From assembly GCF_026745355.1 (NCBI RefSeq), contig NC_079210.1:2906636-2970635 (forward strand): a DNA stretch of 64,000 nucleotides, given 5' to 3'. The notes under the pieces were generated by a model. The model was not told the origin of the DNA and ran no database searches. It saw nothing but the letters and a program-made list of their open reading frames with translations. The DNA comes from Beta vulgaris subsp. vulgaris (taxonomy: Eukaryota > Streptophyta > Magnoliopsida > Caryophyllales > Amaranthaceae). Each line of letters starts with the position of its first letter. Within the stretch, counting starts at the first letter, position 1. Below, piece by piece: positions 11,913 through 22,946 of this stretch. A program made the translations under genes and the position numbers.

Positions 11913-13061
11913 ATGGGAGCAGAACTATCAACTGCAATTCAAGATAAGATAATAGAGCTTGAGAAACAAGTTACGTCCATGAAGATCGAGGTGTCGTCTA
12001 CAAATGCCAGTTTAGATGCGTCGAAAAAGGAGGCAGAAGAGCTCAAAGAACAGCTATTGAGTTGCGAAAAGGCCCAACAAGACATGGAAATGAAACTGCA
12101 GAAGGTATGTGATCAACTCTGTTCTACTGAGTCTGAATTAGAATCTAATAAGCTTGAGTTAGAAATTTCTAAGAAAGAATTCAACAAGCTTCAAGATCAA
12201 CTTTCCATATATAACAATCATAGTCAGAATATTGAAATGGAACTACGTAGAGTACAAGATCAACTTTTTGCAACTACTTGTGAGTTGCAATGTGCAACTG
12301 ATCAATTAGAGGCTTCGAAGAAGAGGGTAATGGAGCTTGAGGAAGAGATTTGCAGTTGTAAGAAGGAAACTAAAGAAGTGGAAACGAAATATCAAAATGT
12401 GCAGATTCAGATTTCGGAATATGAATCCGAGTTAGTATCTACTAAGAACGAATTGAATTCCTCGAATGAGAAGGTAAAAGAGCTAGAGATTCAGCTTGTG
12501 TCTTGTAAGAATGAAAACGAAGATATGGTAATCGAAATCAGAAGGATACAAGATGCAATTTCTAGTATGAAACTTGAGTTAGAATTAGCTAGAAATCAAC
12601 TAGAATCCTCCAATAAAATGGTAATAGAACTTGAGGAACAAGTTTTCAATGGTAAAAGAGATGGTAAAGTTGTGGAAGAAGAGTTACAAAAGGTACAAGA
12701 TCAACTTTCTGTAACCAATAATGAATTACATTCAACCAAGATGTTGTTGGAGTCTTCTGAAAAAGATGCACAAGACTTGAAGCGTCAATATAATATTTGC
12801 AAGACAAAAGTTGAGCATATGGAAGTAGAGATAAAAGATGTATCTGATCATCTTGGTTTGAAGAATAATCCCAAGGTGAAGTCCACTGATAAAAAATCAG
12901 AAGTTTCTATATTACAAAATGAGATTGGTCTTGGTCATGTGTTGGAGTTTAAAGATCAATTCGACATTTCGAGTTGGGTTCTTCCGGACACTCGTGAAAT
13001 TCATAATAATAAGCACAATGATGGACCAATGTTCATATCAATTGACCATGAAGATGAGTAA
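11913..13061 (+). CDS. Coiled-coil protein built of 49-residue tandem repeats
   Basis: I do not recognise the family; function unknown. The single-exon frame encodes 382 aa, almost entirely charged heptads rich in Glu, Lys, Gln and Leu. Residues 34-278 are five consecutive units of exactly 49 residues (seven heptads, 147 bp), and a sixth, decayed unit follows to about 327. A typical unit starts L-E-S-S-x-K-x-V, continues E-L-E-x-Q-x, has a cysteine near position 17 and V-Q-D-Q-L near position 31. The C-terminus (about 330-382) is not coiled and ends in an acidic tail. The frame is open upstream to an ATG at 11718, but a TATA box lies at 11771 and the ATG at 11913 has a strong CCATGG context, so 11913 is chosen. 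Filament-like plant proteins and myosin-tail-like proteins have similar composition; this is similarity of type only. No introns are needed, so a retrocopy or recent repeat expansion is possible. Confidence 0.75.
   Translation: MGAELSTAIQDKIIELEKQVTSMKIEVSSTNASLDASKKEAEELKEQLLSCEKAQQDMEMKLQKVCDQLCSTESELESNKLELEISKKEFNKLQDQLSIYNNHSQNIEMELRRVQDQLFATTCELQCATDQLEASKKRVMELEEEICSCKKETKEVETKYQNVQIQISEYESELVSTKNELNSSNEKVKELEIQLVSCKNENEDMVIEIRRIQDAISSMKLELELARNQLESSNKMVIELEEQVFNGKRDGKVVEEELQKVQDQLSVTNNELHSTKMLLESSEKDAQDLKRQYNICKTKVEHMEVEIKDVSDHLGLKNNPKVKSTDKKSEVSILQNEIGLGHVLEFKDQFDISSWVLPDTREIHNNKHNDGPMFISIDHEDE
12012..12890 (+). repeat. Coding tandem repeat, 147-bp unit
   Basis: Five full units start at 12012, 12159, 12306, 12453 and 12600, and a degenerate sixth at 12747. 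The units have diverged at DNA level but keep exact length, so the register of the coiled coil is preserved. Confidence 0.85.
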
Positions 13062-13436
13062 TTTACTCAATGAGATTTATCATGTACTTTTTAGTTTTAT
13101 GACTTCGTTTTTAATAAATAACTTTGATGCAGTGTTAAGAAGATAGACATGTCAGTAGCATAGATCTTATAGCATCTTCATCAATGAAAATTATCGCTTA
13201 ATTACTATTCTATATTATAAGTATCTATATTTATATATTCTTCTAAATAAATTTAGTATAGATCATGATTGTAAGCATCAATGATTAGATCCACTACCTC
13301 AATAGAGCAAACCCCCATCGTTCGTTATTAATTACTAGTTTCACTTTCACTTTCAATTTACGTTAGACAATGCAAACTCTTAATCATTAATATCGTCAAC
13401 TATTAACCAACAAACAACATAAACGACAACATACGA

Positions 13437-13903
13437 TAGTAGATGATAATGAGCATGAGAAGCTCGCGAGCAGCTCGGGTTCAGCTCGGTCAAAGCTCAG
13501 CTCGAGCTCGGGCTCGGCTAGGAACTTCAAAACGAGCCGAGCCGAGCTAGGCAAAGCTCGACTCGTAAAGCTCGTGAACAGCTCGATTAATTATTTTATA
13601 CTAAAAAAAATATTTTATATTTAAAAATTATTTGTATATATTAAAAATTATCTATATATATTAAAAATTATATTAAGTCAAGCCTGAACCTAATCGAGTT
13701 CATGAGCCGAGCCTAAACGAGATCACGAGTCGAGCCTAAATGAGCTCACGAGCCGAGCTCGAGCCGCAAATTCTAATCACGAGCACGAACCGAGCTTGGC
13801 TCCCCCAAGTTCGAGGAGCTCATAAAAAGTTTAACGAGCTCGAGCCGACTGCCGAGCCCAGTTATATTCGGGCTCGGCTCGGCTCGCTCGATAAGCACCC
13901 CTA
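13437..13903. mobile_element. hAT-like element made of GAGCTCGGCTCG-type motifs
   Basis: Two G+C-rich arms of repeated AGCTCG/GGCTCG motifs flank an A+T-rich middle (ATTTAAAAATTATTTGTATA-like). The right end reads GATAAGCACCCCTA; the left starts near TAGTAGATGATAATGAGC. A homologous copy lies in the opposite orientation at about 37235-37706. No clean 8-bp target duplication was seen here. Confidence 0.6.
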
Positions 13904-14182
13904 GTCTAGACAACGATCATGTTTTGGCTTTAGCATAAGGAGTTCTTTGTTTACTAGGTATCCATGACCTTAACAGCATATGGGGCACTCTCATCAAGAG
14001 TGGTTGTATAATCGACAACATGTTTATATTGAACCATATATGTAATTGAAAATGTTGTCAAAAGTTGTTCAATTCATAGTAGTTGTGAATTAGGCACAAC
14101 TGAACCTTATTATTTATAATATTGAGAATATGGGTGGCTAAGTGCCAACCCTTCTAGTCTTACAGCTAAAAGCAAGGATGGA

Positions 14183-14189
14183 TATAAAA
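14183..14189 (+). promoter_or_regulatory. TATA box of the glycosyltransferase gene
   Basis: TATAAAA, 71 bp before the chosen ATG at 14254. It makes the earlier in-frame ATG at 14194 unlikely, because that codon would precede the expected transcription start. Confidence 0.5.
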
Positions 14190-14253
14190 CTCTATGTATC
14201 CCGACTTTTCAACCGTATCAAACGACCACAGATCACTACTGCGGTACCAAGAT

Positions 14254-16477
14254 ATGGAAGATCGGAAAACTACTCATATTCCTACCATCCCACCATCATC
14301 ACCTCATGTTGTCATCTTCCCTTTACCAATCCAAGGTCCAGTCAACTGCATGCTCAAACTAGCTGATCTTATTCTTAAGTTAAGCGATGCTACCATATCT
14401 GTCACCTTCCTCACCACCGAGTTCATCCACAGCCGCCTTCTTCTCCACTCAACTGCGGCGGCCCGGCTTTCGGACACCTCTCCTCACTTCCGTTTCGAGA
14501 CCGTGCCCGATGGGCTCGGACACAACGAGAACCCCCGGGGAACCTATCAGCTTGTTGACTTGACCATGACCCTAGAGGGTCAGGCTCAAGCCAAAGGTAG
14601 CCAGCTAAGAGAAGTGCTGGCTTATGGCTCGGTTGAACCAGAACTTAAGAAAGTAGTGACATGTATTATAGCTGATGGATTTTTTGGGTGTATGGTGGAT
14701 GTTGCTAAAGAGTTGAAGGTGCCGCTTGTTTATTTTGAAACTATTAGTCCTTGTGGACTTTGGACTTATCTTTGTGTTCCTAACATGATTCGAGCTAGTG
14801 ACCTCCCTTTCCAAGGTTAGTCTTCCATCTAATATTATTTCCTACTGTGCTAGCTATCAATGATATATATTTAGCAATTTCTAATATTGATAGTAGCGAG
14901 TGATAGCCTAGTGGTGTTTAATTAGTGCCAGATTATGTACCAAATATAATGTATATTATTGCTCTATGTGGAACATTGGGGTTTGGCCATCGATCAACTT
15001 AAATGAGGTTTCCACCCAAAACCCAATTTCTCGCTTTTGTTCTCCTTTATGAGATACTCTATGTGAATGTGTAAACTGTTAATTAATGGGGTTTGTCCAT
15101 AATTTTTGAGTTTAATGTGAATCTCATCGAACTCTGGTTGTATATATATGATTAATTGTTAACCATGATACTATGATTGAGCTAAGAGGAGGAAGAGTTG
15201 GGTATACAAGATCATACAGGTTAATATTTGTAGATTCATTGCTGACTGCTGAGCACTTTGGGTCCTAATTAATGAGTAAACATATCTCCCATCTAGGATT
15301 TTGAAATCTAAATCAAGGTAGTAATATTATATGGGCATGATTGCACTTTGCAGTTTGCATGCTCTGGCTGATGTCAATTTTTAATCTAACAAAAACAAGC
15401 AGCTAGTAATTTAGTGAGACTTGTTTCTCCTATATCAACAACATAAATTAGAAGTGTTTTTTTTTCACTTTCAAGTACTAAAACGTTTTCAAGTCACATG
15501 TAGGAGAGGAGGACTTAGATGCAGCAGTAACCAGTGTGCCAGGGATGGAAACCTACTTGAGGCGCCGGGATCTCCCGAGCTTCTGTCGTGCTTTCAACCC
15601 GAACAGCCCTCGCATCCAGCTTGTACTCAAGGAAGCACAAACTTTTTCAAGAGCTCAAGGACACATATTGAACACCTTTGATAAGCTTGAAGGTGAATTC
15701 TTTACTCACATGCAAGCTTTATGTCCTAATTTGTACAACATTGGACCTCTCCACTTGAACCTCGAATGTAGGATAAAACAAGAATCCGCCAAGTCATTTT
15801 CAAACAGTTTATGGCAAGAAGATAGAAGCTGCTTGGTGTGGCTTGATGCTCAACCCCAAAAATCAGTCCTCTTCGTGAGCATTGGAAGTCTTGCGGTCAT
15901 GACAAAGGATCAGCTCATGGAGATTTGGTGTGGTTTGATAAATAGTAAGACGAGGTTTCTGTGGGTTAGAAGGCCAGACTCGATAATCAAGTCGAACAAT
16001 GAGGAGGCTGATCAAAGCCAGTATTCGGAGGTTCCCTCTGAAGTTATAGAAGGCACAAAAGATAGAGGTTGTATTGTTAGATGGGCACCACAAGAAGAGG
16101 TCTTAGCGCATAAAGCAATTGGCGGGTTTTTGACTCATAGTGGTTGGAACTCGACTTTAGAGAGTATAGTTGCAGGTGTTCCAATGATTTGTTGGCCATT
16201 CTTCGTCGATCAACAAGTGAATAGCAGGGTTGTAAGTGAGGTTTGGAAGATTGGATTAGACATGAAAGACAATTGTAATAGAGTTGTGATTGAAAAGATG
16301 ATCAAAGATCTTATGGGAACTCGAAAAGACGAGTTCTTAGCAAGGGCTGATGAAATGGCTAAGTTAGCCGCTCAAGCTGTGGCGGAAGATGGATCTTCCT
16401 ATAACAGTTTGAATCGTTTAATCGACGATATTATGTTCATGAGATTTCCTATACAAGATAACGTTCTCTTGGACTAA
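14254..16477 (+). CDS. UDP-glycosyltransferase, UGT709/UGT85-like
   Basis: Family 1 glycosyltransferase that would move a sugar from a UDP-sugar to a small acceptor in the cytosol. Exons: 14254-14815 and 15504-16477, joined through a split Gly codon, giving 511 aa. The PSPG sugar-donor box spans residues 381-424, from WAPQEEVLAHKAIGGFLTHS to the final Asp-Gln that usually marks glucose preference. The RRRDLPSFCR block suggests the group of 7-deoxyloganetic-acid glucosyltransferases (UGT709); the true acceptor cannot be read from sequence. The N-terminal motif reads PLPIQGPVNCM, so Pro29 (codon 14338-14340) stands where most family members have the catalytic His after Gly. The partner Asp of the catalytic pair appears kept in IIADGF. 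The enzyme may be altered or inactive, or this may be a subgroup trait. The gene stands alone, with no biosynthetic neighbours. Confidence 0.9.
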
Positions 16478-17419
16478 ATAACAGAACTGCATTAACAAAT
16501 AGTAGGAAGTAATCTAGCTAGAAGTTGCCTTCAACTTTGCTCATAATCTAAACAATTTTATATGCTTAGTATTTCAATCTTTCTTTGAGTGTTTATGTAC
16601 GTCGTCCTCTAAAGTTAACACAAGTTCTTATATGAGATGGGTGTATAGTGATTTACGCTACAATAGAGGTAAAATTTTGTCCGAAATAGTTAAATACCAA
16701 GACTATATTCACCAGTATATATACTTGACCTCATTATCGAGATAGTTAATCTGCTTTGTATGTTGCTCAAAATCCAGTGTTTTAAGCGTACTAAATACGT
16801 AGAGACTAACCGTCATGTTGATAGTACTTAAAAATTTTAAAATTTAATATTGGAATTGAAAAAAATAATTATTTTTCATTTAGTAGATATTAAAAAAATA
16901 CAAATTCCTAATCTACTTAAGATACATGATTACAGCATGAATACAATATGTTAGTAGGATTGGAATGAGAAACCAAACATGAAACGGAGCCATTGTAATA
17001 AGGAGAATTTATCATCATAAATTCCAAGTTTGAGTGATCTTCCTATATTAATCCCAAATTTGATTTATGTAACTAATCCCAAATTTAGTGATACTCTTTT
17101 CCATGGCTGCAAACACATGGGGAGATGATGGCCTTTGAAGACATTTAGTGGTTGAACGAAAAATATAAAAAACAATAAGCAGTATAAGGCTTTTAAAGTC
17201 AATGGAGAGGGTCTCACCAATCACCACAGAGTCAATTTAAGTAATCTCAACCGCATATAAACCAAAATCGGGTTCCAAAAAGTACTGAAACACTCCAAAA
17301 ATAACCAGATTTGAAGGCTATAATACACGCTTTTATACATAGCGGGAGCCTATACAATACAAGTATACAACAGACCTTGTGGAATATATTCTAAAGTCAT
17401 AAGAGAACATATCCATGAC
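16478..17419. other. Spacer downstream of the glycosyltransferase gene
   Basis: A+T-rich DNA without a gene. The segment around 17125-17160 (GATGGCCTTTGAAGACATTT and following) recurs with changes at about 18604-18640 on the other side of the MITE at 17423-18281. The two are related repeat remnants. Confidence 0.4.
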
Positions 17420-17422
17420 TAA

Positions 17423-18281
17423 GGGGGCGTTTGGTTAGGGGGTTACAGGAAAGGGAAAGGGAAATAAGTTGATTCAATTCCCTAAAATCTTGTTTGGATT
17501 GGAGTTTTGTTTCTCATTTCCGCTTCATTACCCCAACTTTCTCTATTTTGATTACCCACTACCCCCTCCACTTAGAAATGGGGAATGAAAAATCCTTGAC
17601 CATCACCTTTGACCACCCAACCCTATCAACAACCACCTCCACCACCCCACTTCTATGACGCCAACCCACCTCTGTCAACCCAACTCTACCCCCACCTACA
17701 CCACCGCAGCCCCCGCAACCACTGGCACGACAACCACCAAACCACCTCCAATACCCATAAAACCACCAATATAACCCAAACTCGCCTAGAGCCCATATAC
17801 CCCATAAACCAAACCACCCAAATTCGCCCAGAGGCCACCCCAAGTGCTCGGAAACCACCTAGCCCCTCCCCAATAACCACCCGCAACCCATAGAAATCCA
17901 CCCAAAAACCCCCGAAACCAACCCCTTCCCACTAGAAACGCACCCTAGCCTGCCGATGTCCCACCCCAGCCATTCGATAACCCACCCTAGACCCACGGAA
18001 AATAACCCACGACTACACCATAGATCTGTTTCGTTGCCGGAGACATAGAGGGAGGTGACACAGAGAGTAGCCCGCGAGAAAAGGAATGAGTGCCGAAAAA
18101 GAAGTCACCGGAGAAGAGAGTTGGTTGCCAAAAGAACAAGAGAGGGGAGGGTTTTTTTTCAAACCCTTTCTCTTGTTTTTACTACCAAACATGTATTTTA
18201 ATTGAGGGGTTTTTGATTCATTTCCCCTCCTAACCTATACTTGATTCATTTCCCTTTCCCCTCTTCTAACCAAATGCCCCC
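17423..18281. mobile_element. Harbinger-type non-autonomous element (859 bp)
   Basis: Ends are GGGGGCGTTTGGTTAG and CTAACCAAATGCCCCC; the target duplication is TAA (17420-17422, 18282-18284). The middle is C+A-rich with many CCACC triplets, which creates long but low-complexity Pro/Thr frames that I do not regard as genes. It is closely related in plan to 44975-45971. Confidence 0.9.
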
Positions 18282-18693
18282 TAAATTTGGACATACAGTG
18301 ACCTTTGTTTCTATTACGAATATCAAGAGAAATATATAAAACACATTGTATAAGACACTTTAAGTCAATGTGGATAGTTTCAACAACCTTAGTGTCAAGC
18401 CAAGGTAGCCCAAAGACCGTTTAGAATATCCTTGATTAAAAAAACACCTAGATCGAAAAGCTCCCAAAATATATTTTTATGGCTCACATGCTTTTGCCTA
18501 ATCTCATGGCCAGGAAAGCAAATCTCATGGGATACATCTTGGGATCATAGGACACCATTTGAAAGGATGTCCTTGACTAAGAATGACTAAGAATGGGCCA
18601 ATGGTGGCCTTTGAAGCCATTTCGTGGTTGAATGGAATATGTTAAAAAAACTTATAGGACTTTTTTTAAGTTACGTAAATCATCTAGATTACC

Positions 18694-19712
18694 AATTAGT
18701 AGATCCTGAACCAAGGTGTAGGATGAGCATCCTACACCAGCTCCAAAACGCAAGGCTAGAAGAATGAAACGCACCATTCAACATGCAAAAAAGTAATTGA
18801 TTTGACAGCTAATGTACATTCTCATTACATCCAGTGTACATGTCGAAAATTCAAAAAGTAATTGATTTGACAGTTACTATTCACCATTTAATAACTGATT
18901 TGATGTCAACCATCATCATTTTCCCCCATATACTGTTCACCACTTCTCTCTTTTCCACACTCAACCTCCTTGTACATTCTTGGCTTCGTGGTTGTTAATT
19001 CACAAAATAAAAATGTACAATGACAACCCCTCAGCTGAAAGTAACCCAATTCCTGAAGCTGATGTCAAGTGAGTAATTTGCAATCTTTGTACACTGGGTG
19101 TGTTGATGTTTGTTCACTAATGAAATTCAATATGTACAATTACAGTCTCATACCGAAATTCACCACTTCTCTCTTTTCCACACTCAACCTCCTTGTACAT
19201 TCTTGGCTTCGTGGTTGTTCATTAATAAAATCAAAATGTACAATGACAACCCCCAGCTGAAAGTAACCCAATTCCTGAAACTGATGTCAAGTGAGTAATT
19301 TGCAATCTTTGTACACTGGGTGTGTTGATGTTTGTTCACTAATGAAATTCAATATGTACAATTACAGTCCCATTACTGAAATATGTCAAGTGAGTAATTT
19401 CCAATCTTTGTACACTGGTGTATTTGATGTTTGTTCACTAATGAAATTCAATATGTACAGCTACAGTCTCATACCAAAATTCAATAAAATCACAATGTAC
19501 ACTGATGGTAATTGCTTTGATCACTGAAAATCCCCAAATGTACACTCGTATATTATTGTACACCAAACCATATGCATTTGTACATTAAAAAAATTATTTC
19601 ACGTGATGAGAGAGAAAAAGCTGACCCACTTTCAAAAATACTGCCAAAAGCCAGCCACATGGGCAAGGTGTAGGATGCTCATCCTACACCTCGGTGTAGG
19701 ATCTAATTTGCG
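18694..19712. mobile_element. MULE-like non-autonomous element with inner tandem repeats
   Basis: Flanked by a perfect 10-bp direct repeat CTAGATTACC (18684-18693 and 19713-19722), in the size range of Mutator-like target duplications. The terminal inverted repeats contain AATTAG, AGATCCT and the palindrome GGTGTAGGATG-AG-CATCCTACACC. The inside carries a 223-bp tandem repeat. Confidence 0.7.
18938..19482. repeat. 223-bp tandem repeat (2.4 copies)
   Basis: Copies start at 18938 and 19161; a third, lacking its first part, begins at about 19382. Each contains CACCACTTCTCTCTTTTCC, repeated TGTACA-type words and GTTCACTAATGAAATTCAAT. Short frames inside repeat the same peptide because of this and are not considered genes. 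Confidence 0.85.
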
Positions 19713-19910
19713 CTAGATTACCACATAGCCATCCCAAGTAATCACATAAGCCCTCCGAAGGGTCCGACAAATAAACATTGTCAACTACGAAAGAGTCTTG
19801 TAACACCCCAGAATAGCAAAGTTTGAAGGCTTTTGGACATTGCAGAAGGTTGGGATAGATACATCAAGAAATGTATCTTAAGTTTAGAAGAGATCATTGG
19901 AAATCATATA

Positions 19911-20002
19911 CTTTCTCTTGTTTCGTTTTAAATGTAATAAAGGGGTATTATTTGTTAGATATAAAATATTTCTTTGTTGTATTTAAAACGAAACGGAGGA
20001 AG
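19911..20002. mobile_element. Stowaway-type MITE, uninterrupted copy (92 bp)
   Basis: Flanked by TA (19909-19910 and 20003-20004). It is the uninterrupted counterpart of the element split at 11047-11504 and therefore shows the empty target site of the 11125-11485 insertion. Confidence 0.75.
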
Positions 20003-20143
20003 TATGTGTTTTAAGATGGACATATCTTAAGCATTTCGGGACCTTTGGAATATCCCAGATAAAATATACCTGGTTAATTAGAAAAAGTCCTGAATTCCTC
20101 TAAAAGTCAATACACAATGTTTAGATATTTTTGGGTCCGAATA

Positions 20144-20860
20144 CACTAGTGGAGAGAAACACAAGGGTTGCGGTCAAAACATGCTGCGTTTTTGGCCAGC
20201 AACCCTTGTTGTAGCAGTCCTTCACTAAAAGTGAAGAGCTGCAGTTCTAAAACAAAGCCCTTCTTTGTACAAAGAGTTGCGGTTTTGACCATAATCGCAG
20301 TTCTTTTTGTATTTTTTTACTCCTAAATATATCAAGAAATTTACAACATAAACTAGTAATATTGAAAAGCCGAAAACATCACAGTCGACTTTGGAATAAA
20401 CGCAAATAATATATCGAGAAATTACTTACAGTTGAAAAACGCAAAAAAATCCTAGATTAACAGTCACTAACGCTTAACAAAAAAACATGATAAATCCTAA
20501 AATTTCGACCAAACCCTAGATCTGGATGTTGTGTGATGGTGTTCGTTGTTGGTGTGTGCGACGAGAGATTTCGGATATGGATGCAGCGACGACAAAGAAG
20601 ATTCCGGCAACGTTGGATTGAGAGAACGAAATGACGAGGGGTGTAGTGGCCGTTAGAGGAAGATTGCCTTTGATTTTGGCACGGTCGAAGAAGATCCCGG
20701 CGACGTTGTTGGTTTCGTCGACTTTGGAAGAGGTGTGATTGTAGACAGAGATCGGGAAACCTTTTTTGGCGATGTTTAAGGCGAGGTTTTGGCCCATTAC
20801 TACAAGAAGTGGGGAGAGAGAAAAGATTTGCATTCACCATTGTTGTTGAGGAGAGAGAAA
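20144..20860. mobile_element. CACTA-like transposon end with a captured gene fragment
   Basis: Starts CACTAGTGGAGAGAAAC and is followed by subterminal motifs in both orientations (AAGGGTTGCGGTC, CAACCCTTGTTG, AAGAGCTGCAGTTC, AAGAGTTGCGGTT), as in En/Spm-type elements. The opposite end was not found, so the right boundary is arbitrary. Confidence 0.5.
20516..20833 (-). pseudogene. Fragment of cytosolic/plastid 6-phosphogluconate dehydrogenase (N-terminal part)
   Basis: The minus strand encodes VMGQNLALNIAKKGFPISV, then YNHTSSKVDET and later DRAKIKGNLPL. These are the N-terminal NADP-binding region of 6-phosphogluconate dehydrogenase, the pentose-phosphate enzyme that makes ribulose-5-phosphate. 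Only about 60 residues of the roughly 490 are present. A short insert encoding NNVAGIFF splits VDET from DRAK, and a second copy of the same word (SNVAGIFF) lies about 100 bp further along. The rest of the enzyme is missing, so the fragment cannot be active. Most likely it was captured by the CACTA-like element. Confidence 0.75.
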
Positions 20861-20865
20861 CTGTA

Positions 20866-22915
20866 ACACCTTGAAATTTTGCTCCTAAGTTTTTCCGCGT
20901 TATTTTTCGTTTCCTTAACTGTTATTTTGCCATTAAAATTAGAATATGTTATCCTTAAAACTTTTATAACGTATAAATATGTATCTTTTTGTTAACTTTA
21001 TAGTACATTATTTTTTTAAAATTATTTGATTAGAAATTATATATTTTATAGTAGCTAAACTACGTGGTTAAGCTCCGTTTTATATTTTAGCAACTAGCGT
21101 TTTGGACCATTTATGTCCCGAGAAAGGTTCGACTTTCTATGTACCCAAGTCTGCTGGTGAAAAATGCTTAGTAATGAAGGGTTATTTTCATAATAGTTGA
21201 AGAGTTTATAACCCTCTTGTAATCCCCCCACTTTAATTCCCTTATTTTGATTTTTGTAACCCCCCTCTCATCATCTCTTCTTATCCTTCTTTGGAGATGT
21301 TATAACAACATAATTTATTGTCCATAACCCCGTATCAGCCGGCCAAAGTGAAGAGAAAAGAGGAAAAAGAAACTGTTTGGAGCCTCCTATCTTCTCTCTT
21401 TTTTGCATTTTCGGCTATTTCAGCACACTCCTTTTGTTAGCATCGTATCTCTTTCGTTTCTTATCGGAATTGGGCGTGTGAGTAGTCGAAATTTATCTAC
21501 TCGAAAAGATCTTGCTCGTTGTGTGATTTATTTTTGAAGAAAGTGAAAACATGACTGCATTTTTCGTTTCAAACAGACTAGTCCACCGGTTTTTCATGGA
21601 GTTTTCAGGAGCGCGTTATTCTCTTCTTTCTCTGTCATTCTAATATTGCTTTCCACCTAAAATCAAGGTAACTAATGGTTTTCCTAGATCGATTAGTATT
21701 CGTATAGGGATTATGCTAGTTTTAATAGTTAGGTTAGGTTGTTTTATTGATAGTCTTCATGCTCTTGTTTGAGTTATGTTCATGATTAGTTTAGTTAGGT
21801 TAGGAATTTTTTTAATGTATTGTATGAACTAGTATCATGTTAGAGTTTTGGTGGTTATTTAATTTCTTGTTATATGATGGTTCTAGTTATTGTCTTTTGT
21901 TTAGCTACTATATATGATCAGGGATTGGTGGTTGTTGGTTTTATGGCTTTTTTTCTGCTTTATTTGACCCTTAATACTGCTATATTCTTGGTTGTTTTGC
22001 GGGTTGAGTTTTTGGATTGTTATGGTGCTGAACTGTGTGTAGTTTTAGTACTGTTTGGACTGCCTTTTGCTGCCATAATTAGACTATATTGAGGGCTGTT
22101 TGGGCTGTTCAATTGTTGCTCGTGGATGGCTAGGGGAACAGTATTTTGATATTATTTTGTTGTTGTTGTGCATAGGTGAGGTTGTAGCATTAATTTTAAG
22201 TAAACTTATGAGCTTTGCTTTACAGTTTCTAGTGTATTAATTACTAGCATGATAAGGTTAAGTGTTTTATTAGTTTGGTCTTTCTCATGTTGATTATGGC
22301 TTGTTGTAGTTTTGTGGGGAAAAGGTGGCTTGGATTTATTTTATCTATGATCATTCATAGTATTTTCAAGTGTTTGAAACATTGCACCTATTTTCAGTTT
22401 GTGATGAGATTAAATTATATTTTTGGAGTTATTATAATGATTACTATTATCAATATTATTAATTATTATTATTTTGAGAAGAATATTAATTTTAATTGAA
22501 ATTCTTGGATTGCGATTCTAGGTTTCTGTTGATTTGGTGTAAGGCCTTATTAAGGGCATCCGTGTGATTTGATAATTGAGCAATATTTTATTGTATTTTT
22601 TTGTTTGAGAGCAAGATTATCCGGAGGGACATAATCCCAAGGTGAAGAACATGCAAACCATATAGGACGTAATCCTAGGTATACCTTGGTTTTATTGTCG
22701 TCCGAGAGGTCGGTGGGGACGTAATCCTAGGAGTATGACCATTCTTAGACACAGGCAGTAGGGAACGTAATCCATAGGCTGTCCTGGAGGTTGCAATCTG
22801 ACATTACCATAGGAATTGGGTTGTCGACTAGGGTTCAGTTCTCTCTCAAACTATTATCTATATATATTTTTTCGACTTATTGATTTATTTGGTCTCTTGT
22901 TTTGTTCCTTAATTC

Positions 22916-22946
<31 letters not shown>

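Noticed and set aside
17559..17901. Trp/Gly-rich and Pro/Thr-rich open frames on both strands
   Set aside because: They arise from the CCACC-rich centre of a Harbinger-type element with defined ends (17423-18281).
18938..19482. Possible CRISPR-like array
   Set aside because: Units are 223 bp, directly tandem and without short spacers; the DNA is a plant nuclear genome.
19069..19527. Three short frames repeating the same peptide
   Set aside because: They reflect the 223-bp tandem repeat of a non-coding element; the peptide has no recognisable domain.
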